NCBI GenBank assembly: GCA_948146395.1
Contig: OX411558.1
Span: forward strand, 38,867,116 to 38,931,115
From: Fragum whitleyi
Lineage: Eukaryota; Mollusca; Bivalvia; Cardiida; Cardiidae
Length of the DNA stretch: 64,000 nucleotides
Reading direction: 5' to 3'
The notes beneath the pieces were generated by a model that searched no databases, was not told the DNA's origin, and saw nothing but the letters and a program-made list of their open reading frames with translations. Position 1 is the stretch's first letter; each line of letters begins with the position of its first letter. A program made the translations under genes and the position numbers. Below, piece by piece: positions 25,301 to 37,300 of this stretch.

Positions 25301-28300
25301 TCCGGAGTATATCTCTAAAAGTATAATAGCTAGGATCATGAAACTTCATGGGTGTATAGATCTCACCAAGGGGTAGTGCAGTGCACAAGAACCATAACTC
25401 TACCTGGCCTATTTTTTGAGTTATTGCCCTTCGTTGTTTTTCAGACTTGAATCTTGTCCGGAGTATATCTCTTAAAGTATAAAAGCTAGGATCACAAAAC
25501 TACAGGGTTGTATAGATCTCACCAAGGGGGAGTGCAGTGCACAAGAACCAAAACTCTACCTAGACTATTTTTTGAGTTATTGCCCTTTGTTGTTTTTCAG
25601 ACTTGAATCTTGTCCGGAGTATATCTCTTAAAGTATAATAGCTAGGATCATGAAACTTCATGGGTGTATAGATCTCACCAAGGGGGAGTGCAGTGCACAA
25701 GAACCATAACTCTACCTGGCCTATTTTTTGAGTTATTGCCCTTTGTTGTTTTTCAGACTTGAATCTTGTCCGGAGTATATCTGTAAAAGTATAATAGCTA
25801 GGATCATGAAACTTCATGGGTGTATAGATCTCACCAAGGGGGAGTGCAGTGCACAAGAACCATAACTCTACCTGGCCTATTTTTTGAGTTATTGCCCTTT
25901 GTTGTTTTTCAGACTTGAATCTTGTCCGGAGTATATCTCTTAAAGTATAATAGCTAGGATCATGAAACTACATGGGTGTATAGATCTCACCAAGGGGGAG
26001 TGCAGTGCACAATAACCATAACTCTACCTGGCCTATTTTTTTAGTTATTGCCCTTTGTTGTTTTTCAGACTTGAATCTTGTCCTGAGTATATCTCTAAAA
26101 GTATAACAGCTAGGATCATGAAACTTCATGGGTGCAAAAAACATTCATTCAAAATAACCTCAGTTCTATTCAAACCCCCAGTTTATACTTAGCAGTGTGA
26201 CGGGCGTATCTTGTGACAATTTGGCACCTTGTTGATGTATTCAAATTTAAAAGTGTATAATATATAAAGATGAAATGAAGTTTATTTACCGATATTGCCA
26301 TTGTTGTAGCGCAGTTTGTAGCATATCAATTGCTTAATCTTCAATGATTGGGTGAATCTCTGGCAGTGGTACAGATCTTTATGATATTTGTCTACCACCA
26401 CCAATGTGTAATTCGAGGAAAATGAATGAGTGGTCATGAAATACCGAGTTTATTAAACGAGCCATCTATAAACAGATAAAAACAAGGCTCGATATTTTTT
26501 TAGCACAAATATTTTTGTGACAAATCAAGAAAATTCCAAAAACTCATTGATTCAAGTTATTCCGTGAAACATTTAACCTTGTTTGCAATATGAAGACAGC
26601 AAATGATTATGACATCATTTTCACAAAGAGAATATAGTGTTGCTTTATGTTTTTAACTTATTTGAATAATTATTCCCACTAGTGTAATAACACTTGTGTA
26701 GTATTGAAATTATTCAACTAGGTTATTTCACTACCAGGATGTGGGTCATATTAAAAATAACTGAAAACCCAAGTGGAATAGCAGCCGGAGGCAAGGACAG
26801 GACAGCCTGTTAACGTAGTACTAATGGGACAAAAATCAGGAATCCATTTTAAAGCACTCCAGCCACTGCTATTTGACAAAAATGAAAAAAAAAAAAAACT
26901 GTTAAAAAGGGCTTTTAACTCCATTTAATCAAACAAATCCATCTTAGTTATTCTGTTTTCAGTTATAGAGTGTGTGAGCTACTATATGAGAAAAGAAGAC
27001 ATTTTGATAAAATATTGTCATGTTACCTCAAAGATTATGCCAGAAAAGTAAGTGATTACCATTTTCCATTCTGAAAGCCTCTTGGTGGATGCTTTTGTAA
27101 AAATTCTGTGCATTTTGTTAGCCGAAAAACAGTGTAGCAAAATGTAGTGCTTCAATAGGAAGCGCAATCTTTAGATCTATATTTTTATGCCAGCATCAAT
27201 AGATCGGGGGCATATTAGTTTTGCTCTGTCTGTTTGTCTGTAACTCTGTTTGTCTGAAAAAACTGTTTATTGATATTGACCATAACTTTGGAATATTAAT
27301 TGCTAGAGCCTTCATATTTCACATGATTGCTTTGGACAAGACCTCTCAAGGTCATCAGTCAAGGTCAATGTCATTTTTCAAGGTCAAATTTGTGAAAAAA
27401 TTAAAACTTATAACATTGGCTATATTTTTGGAAAGTTTAGTGATGTTTGCTTGTGACGAGATTTTTCTTTTCGTACCAAGTTAAAGGTCATCAGTCATAG
27501 CCAAGGTCATTTCTCAAGGTCAAATTTGTGAAGACAATTAAACTTTAACATTGGTCTTAACTTTTTAATGGTAAATGAATGGGCCTTCATATTTCATATG
27601 ATGATTAGTTTGGACAAGACATTTCTGTCAATACCAAGTTCAAGGTCATCTGTCATGGTCAAGTTCATTTTTCAAGGTCAAATTTTTAAGTTATTTTCCT
27701 CTGTTATTTTTTCATACTTGGACACCCAGCAGTGTGAAGGCACATAACCAAAATGGCGCAAGGCCTGGCTCTTTTATTTTACCCTTATATTTTGTGTATT
27801 TTCAGTATCATGCCTTTACCTTCATCAGTTCTATATTAACTAGTGAGAGATTCACCCCAGAAGAGAAAGCTAGTGTACAACAGGAAGCTCTAGCACAGCT
27901 TGAGGTAAGACTTCCATTCCTGCCTTTGATTTCATACATACAGTTGATATTATAATGCTCGAGCAACCACCTCTATTAAGCAACCACTTTTGTTAAGCCA
28001 TCATCATAAAAAGTCCCTTCACCATAAGCAAAAACTCTGAAAGATAAATATTCTTAAAAATACAAGTGCTTTTTTTTAATATTTTGATGTTGGAACCTAT
28101 TAGAATTGTCTCAATGAGACTATTCTAATGGGTTCGTACATCATAGGATTCAGTAAGAATCATATGAAAATCTTTAAATTCTATCAAAATTACCTGTATT
28201 ATTTATTATGAAATAGTGAATTAAGGGACCATTCCTATAAGGGACCGCTTTTTGGTGGTCCCAGAAGTGGTGGCTTTTAACAATTTTTACTGTTTATATA

Positions 28301-31300
28301 TTAAAACAAGCAAGATATTAAACCTACAGGAAACCATGTATTTCTAAAATTGATTATCAAACTGAGCATGTAAGTCTTTTTGCTATATATCTTTAGTTTG
28401 CATTACAATAGTGAAAAGTGAAAATAGATCAGCCGACCTGTTCTTAATGTATCAGACCTTGTCATCTTGAATGCTATTTTTGAAATATCACAGATTATGT
28501 AGTAATCAGAGAAATTCACTCCATTAATTAAGAATTCGGACATATCATTTTAACCCTTTGCTGTTTAATCCCTGCATTTTACGTGCCTGTCATTTTATGA
28601 TTGAGAAAACATTGTGAAAAAAGAAGAAATTGCTTCTGACAAGCAATTTCTTCTTTTTCCACACTATTTTCTACCCTACAGAATGGTTATTTTTCAAATA
28701 AAATCCACTTTAAATTTTCGTCTGCAAAACCTTTGAATTTGGACTGGTCCAAAATTTTGTAAAACAGGAAAGGGTTAAATGATTTCAGGAACTTGTCACA
28801 ATAGACAGTAAACAGGCAGCTCAACTAGTAATGACCAATTTTACCAGCAGTTTGACCGATGTTGTTAAACAATTACAGTCCAGTAAATCAGTGCTGTTTG
28901 AATTTCTACAAGGAGTTATGGCCTTCAAGTAAGTATTTGCTATATTTTGTGAGCTTGGCTGTTTTTGGAGAAAACCCTAGATATTGTCATCACCTTTGTG
29001 TGGTTTGTCTCAGCGTTGGTGAGACAAATTTAAACCTTGGTCATATCTCTGTTGCTATTAGAGATAACTTTATTAAACTTAATATTTGTGTTCACCATCA
29101 TTAGAGCTATCCCAACTATCAAGGCGGATAAATTTGAATCTTTGCTGTTTTTGGGGAAAATCCAAGGTATTGCTAAAGCCTTTCTGTTATTGTCGTCATT
29201 TATGTCAGTGCTGTCGTCGTTGTCTTGCAAAAACATTTTGTGAAATCTCTGGTTCTACTGAAGGCATATACCTGAAACTTGGCACACATGCTCACCATCA
29301 AAAGAGCAACCTATACTATCAAAGGGGATAGCTCTAGATGCATTTAGTGCAAATTATGCCCCTTTTTCGACTTAGATTTTTATTCACCATCCAGCAAACA
29401 GCCCAGCAAAGTCGGTGCTCTTGTTGTAAGAGTTTTGCTCCTTTTGTGACTTACATTATTCAGCATATGCAGCCAAGGTGGTGCTTTTGTTTATGATAGC
29501 AATACAATGAAGTTGGAATAATACCAGATATATATTGGCTCCTTTGAAAACTACCTATTTGGTTTTCAGGAGAAAGAAAGGAAGTGCTAAGCACATGGTT
29601 TGTTTTCACATAACAGGGTTGGTGTTTGAGCCTGTTAGAAACCCTCAAACAGTTTCATGTGTACTCAACAAAAAAGACTTTGATCAGCCTGTTCATCTGT
29701 ACAATCTGATCCAAGTCATCAATGTGCACTCAGAAGGTAGCTAGGGACTCACAGTGTCTGTGTACAATCGGGAATGGTTTACAAGTCACAGTATGATGAT
29801 GCCTTGAGATCTTAATTTATCATGCAATGAAGCCTGTATTGACCTGATGTCACCTGCCTGATAACATAGAATGATATCAGTCAGTCTATTTTTAGAAACA
29901 AGTTGCATACACTTTCACTGGAATTTCTTTAAGGGTTCATGAAATTTAAGCACTGAAAAATGATAACATGAAAAATAGAATAATGTATCAATGTTATCCA
30001 GTCTTGGTTGTTTTATCATACACCCCTTAACTATTTTTGGGGGGTATATAGGAGTCAGCTTGTCAATCGGTCTGTCTGTCAGTCCATCCATCTGTAGCTT
30101 TTGCTTGTCTTCTCAATTTCTCAAACTAATGGTCATAATTCATTCAAACTTTTACAGATGTGATCAGTTTCAAGCAGATTTGCGTGATATTTTTGGTTAT
30201 GATCCAATGACTTTTGACTGATTTAAGGCCCTTCAATTGAAAATGGCTTTTTATTATTGACAAGCACTTGTAGGGGGGTATTAGTCCGTTTTGTGACAGT
30301 CTAGTTACACTTAGTGCAGTCTTGCACTGAACCCTCAAATTGTGTTGTGCTGACCACCTAAATGTATCAATTCATCATAACCCCAGTAAAATGTTATTTC
30401 TAATCAGAGACAGTAGTGGGAGTGCCATAAACTCAGACAAACAGATCAATGTAGAGGCTCCAGTGTTTGAGATGTATATTGATTTACTGTGTCAGTTTAA
30501 GACCAATGAAGTCTACAACTTTATCATGGTGAATGAGGGATATAGACTAGAAGAAACATTAGAGGTATGGCAAAACATTTACTGGTTGGAGACCAATTCT
30601 CGACGTGTACCAGTTCTTGCCAATTGACCTTTTTTACAGTAAGGACACAAATTCATAAACAACAAATTAATTCCTGAATGGAAGAAGTTGTTGTCTTGAT
30701 AACTTGTAATTTAGAATGGTTTTCTTTCTTTCTTTACGGTGAACCAGGGTGGTTGGCAAGAACCAGTACACTGCGAGAATTGGTCTGTAACCAGTAGACC
30801 TTTAAAGAGTGATTTTACAAGAAATTATTACTGAAGTTTCATAACATTTTCCTGGACACATCTTATTATGGTTATATTTGAATGAAAATTAAGCCTGACC
30901 TTAAACTAGTCACATGAATGATTAGCAAATAAAGAATTTGTATTGTATTGTATTGCTATGAGCCCCAGTGTGCTGTCCCGTGTCAACAATTTAAGTGATT
31001 ACAGACTAGAGGCCTCAAATATGGCCCTAGCTCCATGAAATTTAATTTCTGGAAAAGTGGCCTTAATGATAATTTTCTTGTTTACACTCTAGAAGCCACA
31101 ATGACCCAATCTTCATTAAACTTGGTCAGAATGTTGGCCAGGGCACAAGGATGAACCCTATTGAAAATGGGATGATTCCTGCCATAATGGGAAAAGTGGC
31201 CTTAATGATAATTTTCTTGTTTACACTCTAGAGGCCAAAATTTTGCCCAATCTTCATGAAACTTAGTCAGAATGTTTAGGTCACTAGGATGAACCCTACT

Positions 31301-34300
31301 GAAAAGGGGAAAGATTTATATGATATCATGGGAAAAGGGGCCTTTATGACAATTTTCATGTTTACATATAAGAGGCCACAAATATTTTCCAATTTTCATG
31401 AAATTGTGTCAGAATGTTGGTCAGGTAACCAGGATGAACCCTTTTGAAATGAGAAGGATCCATGCCATATTACAGGAAAAAGGGGTCTTTATGATAATTT
31501 TCTTGTTTACACTCTATAGGACACAAATATGGGCCACTCTTTGTGAAACTTTAGTCAAATTGTCTGTCAGGTCACAAGAATGAAATCATGAAATCAACAA
31601 ATAATATCTTCATCTCATATAATTTAATATTTTGAAGCAAAAGTGTAAGGTTTTGTAAGTTTAGAAACAGATTTGTTACAGGACTACTTTTTGCATAAGC
31701 TTACAAAACAGCTGTGTACTCAAAATTGTTTTTCATTGAGGAATAAAACCAACTTTTCAGCCAATCAGAATTCACAAATATTGATGGAAGTTTTAATTAT
31801 TTAGGATTAAGCTAGAAAATTATTTAGATAGGATATACATTGTAATAATCATTAAAATGGCCCTAATCTTTTTTTCTTCATATTTGTTTTCAGATATGCA
31901 GAAAACACAAACTATCAGAAGCTACAGCATTTCTACTGGAGAAAGCTGGTGATGTAGAAGGTGCATTTGGAATTATCTTAGAGGTACAGTAAACTCTACT
32001 TATAACAAAATTAGTTAGAAATGTTTTACTAATCCATATTTACATTGTATAGAATTTCTATAAAATGAGCCTGTGTTTGACATTTCCAACAATTTCTAAT
32101 GTGCCAAGAAAAGACTCTGGCCAGCCTGTGCATCTGCATAGTCTGACTTGAGTCTGAAGATAGAGTGTATCTCAAAGTGTCTTTAGACATTCTGGTAATC
32201 TTTTATCAAACTTAGCTGTGTAGGCTTGTTTATTTTGGTCCTTTATACACATCTTCATTATCATTCTTTTTGCAGAATTTACAATCAAAATTAAAGACCC
32301 TTACAGAAGTGCTCCTCAGCAAGGAAGAAATTAAAAAAGGTAAGGGATAAAAAGTGCAATTAATATATAATCAACTAAATCATTCATTTCTTGCATGTCA
32401 AAAATCTTGAAACCTACTCCCTGCCAAATCAATGCCATGATTATTTAAACAAAGGGGTGATGTAACCTTTCTCAATCAGCTGCCGTTAGTGCAGTTGGTA
32501 GTATGTCGGACTATCAATCTAGAGGTCCCCGGTTCAATACCCAATGGCAGCACTCATTCTTTCTGTCTATTTGTCTTCCACCACTGGGTTGATGATTGTT
32601 TATTTGTGGAATAGCAGCTGGAGACTAAGAAGGATGTAATGGTAGTATTTGTGGGTGAAATAGGGGAATCCATTGTTAACTGATCCAGCTGCTGCAATAG
32701 AACTGAAAGATTGTTAAAAGCAGCATTCAGCCCCAATTAAACAAATAAAACCTTTTCCCAATTAAAAAGCTGTGGTAAATGTATTTTAAGGTATTGGCTG
32801 ACTATTGACTGGTGAATTATTTTCAATTATGTTTCGTATTTGGTTTGGCTCTTCATTTGCAGTTGTAAAAAAAAATCAGTATTTGGCAGTCTTTTGCCAT
32901 TTTCAGCTTCTTAACAAATCTGTTTAACTCTAATAAAAGCCCACCTTTTCTAAAAGAAATGTGATGATTCTAATGACCCCCCCCCCCAAACTTCCTTAGT
33001 CCTTGTCTCTCTGTCATTCTGTCTGTCCTTCTGTAAAACTTTACCAAAAACTTTGTGCGGATACAATATCCATATTTGCCATGAATATAATTCTTCAAGA
33101 TAAACATCTACTGAAACAAATGGCAAGATCAGGTGACAATGTCAAGATTGTCCATGGATATTAAACTTCATAAAAAAATGGGGTTGAAGGGAGCCTAGGC
33201 ATAGTTTCTTAAGTGTTCATTCCTTGTTAACTTGGAATATTTTGTTTGCCATTATGGCTTGTTGTCATTCGTTCTTGCTGAATGTGGAGTTAATTTATTT
33301 TGAATTTAAATATTATTGTTATGAATTTTCCAGAAGCACAGTTTTATTCTATGAAATCTATTGGAGGGAATTTTGGTTTTGATAATTTGATGATCTTGAA
33401 AAGAAGTTTTTTCAGACAGTACAGTTTTTATCCACCGCCGTTATCGGCAAGGGGGATATTGTAATGGTCTCTGTCCGTCTTTCTGTCACTAAACTTGTCT
33501 GGAGCATATCTCCTAAAGTATAATAGCTATCAACTTCAACATATATAGATAAATAGACGTCATGGAGGAGAAGTGCAGTGCACAAGAACTACAATTCATG
33601 CTTGCATAACTTTGGAGTTATTGCCCTTTGTTATTTTAAAGACTAAGATTTTGTCAGAAGCATATCTTCTAAAGTATAAAAGCAATCAACTTGAAACTTT
33701 ATTAGTGGAAAGATCTCAAGGAGGAGAAGTGCAGTGCACAAGAACTACAAATTTTACTTTCGTAATTTTGGAGAAATTGCTCTTTGTTATTTTAAATTCT
33801 TAGATTTTGTCTGGAGCACATCTCTGAAAGCTAACTAGCTCTCAGCTTGAAACTTTATTGGTTGATAAATCTCTTGGAGGAAAAGTGAGGTGCAAAAGAA
33901 CTACAACTCTTGCTTGTATAGGAGTTATGGGCCTTTGTTATTTTGAATACTTAGATTTTGTACAGAGCATTTTTCTGTAAGTTTAATTGCTATCAACTTA
34001 AAACTTGTTGTTGGATAGATCACATGGAGGAGAAGTGTAGTGCACAAGATCCACAACTCATGCTTGCATAATTTTGGAGTTATTGCCCTTATCTTAATCT
34101 CTTACTCTTTGTCGGGGACATATCTCTTGAAGTATAATATCTATCAACTTGAAACTTCATAGGTGGACAGTTCTTATTGAAGAGAAGTGCAGTGCACAAT
34201 GACTATATCTCTTGCATAATTTTGGAGTTATTGTCCTTTGGTTTTTTTAAAAACTTAGATTTTGTAGGGGGCATATCTTTTAAAGTACAAAAGAATCCAA

Positions 34301-37300
34301 AATCTTTTAGGCTTCAGTTTACTATCAAGCTTTCGTGGTGGGGGATGGCCATGTCCGACATGGCTCTTGTATTTCATGAAGTCCATACAGTATAAGTGGT
34401 AATTGTGCTGTTATGTCAGAGGAATTCTATGAAAATGGATGATACTGGAGAGGTAGAAAAGGGGCTAATTGTTTGGATGTTTTAATATTCTATTTCTACA
34501 TATTTTAGACAGTACAGTTTTATTCCATGAAGTCCATACAGTATTACTGGTAATTGTACAGTTATGTCAGAGGAATTCTGGGAAAATGGATGAAGCTGGG
34601 AGAGAGGTGCGTTTCTTTTCATATATATTTATGTATATGTGACCCGTCATTTTAAAAGGGACCACCTGGGAAGTGCAAAAGGTGTCAACCCTTGTTAGAC
34701 TTACCAGAGTCGAAACTTTTCGCAAATAACGAATTTTCTTAACCTAGAATTTTCGATCTACCTTTCTGTGAAAGCTCTTGAAATGCGCCTTGATAGACCA
34801 GTACTAGAACCAATCTCTTTTTCAAAAAATTATGTAATGGAGTTCCAAGATGGTCCCTTTTTAACTCAACTATTTGTATAATGGGGAGGGGGGGGGGCTT
34901 TTCCTGTCACCAGGGCATCGGCATTATGCTGTGGTAAAGTTTTTATGCGCAAGTGTAAATAAAAATCTTTGTTTCCACATAAGCGAATGCTTTGAAACTT
35001 TGCACATGCTTCTGTAACCATAATACCAGCCTCTAGACAAAGATTCATTACTCTGATAGTGAATTTAATGGAGTTTTAACCCTTTTTGGACTTAAAAAAT
35101 TCCTGGTTAAGTTTCTTACATGCAAATGTTGTATATCTTTTATAATTCTATTTCTATTTAAGCTATTGCTTGGAAACTTTGCACATATTTCTGTGACCAT
35201 AATATCAACCTCTAGACAAAGATTCATTACTCTTACATTGAATTAATGGGAATTATAACCCTTTTCAGACTTAGAAATTCCTGGTTAAGTTTTTATGTGC
35301 AAATGTTGTATATCAGTTATTTCTCTTTTTCTACTTAAGCAATTGCTTGGAAACTTTGCACATGCTTCTGTGACCATAATAACAGCCTTTGGACAAAGAT
35401 TCATCAATCTGATATTGAATTAAATGAAATTTGAACCCTTTTCAGACTAAGAATTTCCTTGTTAAGTTTTTACATGCAAATGTTGTATATCAGTTAAATC
35501 GCTATTTCTACTTAAGCTTATGCTTGGAAACCTAGCCAAGGCTTCTTCGATAATAATATCAGCCTCTAGTCAAACATTCATTACTCTGATATTGAATTTA
35601 GCGGAATTTTAATCCTTTTTGGACTTAGAAATTCCTGGTGAAGTTTTTATGTGCAAATGTTGTATATCAGTTATATCTCTATTTCTACTTAAGCTTTGCT
35701 TGGAAACCTAGCACATACTTCTGTGACCATAGCATTAGCATCTAGACATAGATTCTTTTCTCTTGACTTTATTCAGTGGAATTTTCCAATATTGATAGTG
35801 ATTTCCTGTTACTATCCAGCACATGGAATAGTCGAGCTTTGCTGTCCTCTGACAGCTCTTGTTGCGTAACAGGTCACATATCATTTGGTTTACCACTGTT
35901 ATCTAGAGAAACAAATTGAGTTTTGCTGTATATTACTGTATTGTTTCAAACAACTGTATCTGAAAAATGGTTGTGGCGGAGTGTTTGTGTATCACAAACA
36001 TACCTTATTAAAGTTAGAACATGGTGGTATCCCTTATTGGTTTCTCACCAATAGAAAATTATGCTGGAATGTATTTGGTTAAAGCCTAAAGATGATAAAT
36101 AGCTTATTGGTCAGATTGATTGTATTTATTGTACTTTTATGAGAAACAATAAAAAGCCATGGTTTGGAGAACCATCTTTCATAGTTTAACTGAAATTCAA
36201 TTGAAAGTAGGACACAGTCCCATATCAATGGCTCAGTGCAAAAAAAAAAGTTATAACTGCCTATAAACATAAAGGTAGTTATAAGTGTTAACTGCCTATA
36301 AACATGTAGGCAGTTACAACTGCTTCATGCTTAGCCATCAAAATTATGTATCATTCCATTTATGGACATTGCTATCTCCCAATTCTGTGCACTTAAGACA
36401 ATGAGTTCGAATTTTGTCTAACAGAATGTTACATGTGCACAAAATTCTTTTGATATGGAGTCTAATGTTTGTTTCTTTCAGGGTTTGTGGTTTCCACTGT
36501 TAGATGCTCTAATGTTTCCACAGAGAAGAATCAAAGATATTCCTGATAAAGATGTTCTGGCAGGTAGGACTGATAGTTTAAAGGTTTATTTTGATAGTCA
36601 GTAGTGTGTTGTTGTCCCTCATGAACCTCTTGTTGTACATCTCAGGGTCTTTGGTTTCCACTGTTGGATGCTCTAATGTTTCCACAGAGAAGAATTTTAA
36701 AAAGACATTCTGACAAAGATGTACATATTATGTACTTGCAGGTGAGACTTGATTGCTTTAAGGTTTATTTTGATAGTCAGCAGAGCGTTGAAGCCCCTTA
36801 CACACCTCTTGTATTACATCTTAGGGCCTGTGCTTTCTACTGTTAGATGTTCTTATGGTTACTGTACTTGCAGGTAAAAAATAATGTCTTATCCTTAATC
36901 TTGCTGAATTTAAAATTGGTTTCAAACGAATAACCAATTTTGGAGACATTTCAACCAGAGTTAATGTTTCAATAATTAAGTAGAAAGCATGCAGTGTAGG
37001 CTAAGATCAGACTGCATGTCTATGCAGGCTGATCTTAGTGTATTCTTTCGATCACAGCTTTTTGCACTGCAGGAAAGTGTCCTAAACAATTGGATTAGAG
37101 TTCAATAGGATTATCTGTAAAACAGTTGTCGGTCCCCTATTGGCATAGCAGATGGGTGACTTTATATTTTCCCTCTGTCTGCTGTTGTGACTGTCTGTCC
37201 CTCAGTCCATTAAATCAGTTTTTCAGACTTTCTCTGAAGCCTTGTATTACAATTCCTCAAAGATGGACGTATCATCTCTATCCCCAACAGCAGCATTCAT

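Noticed and set aside
25134..25856. Two minus-strand open frames with identical ~52-residue repeats
   Set aside because: A 156-bp unit is divisible by three, so a tandem array stays open by arithmetic; no start context or domain supports coding.
32479..32553. tRNA gene on the plus strand
   Set aside because: It is tRNA-like in outline but continues into the same SINE body found ten times in the window.
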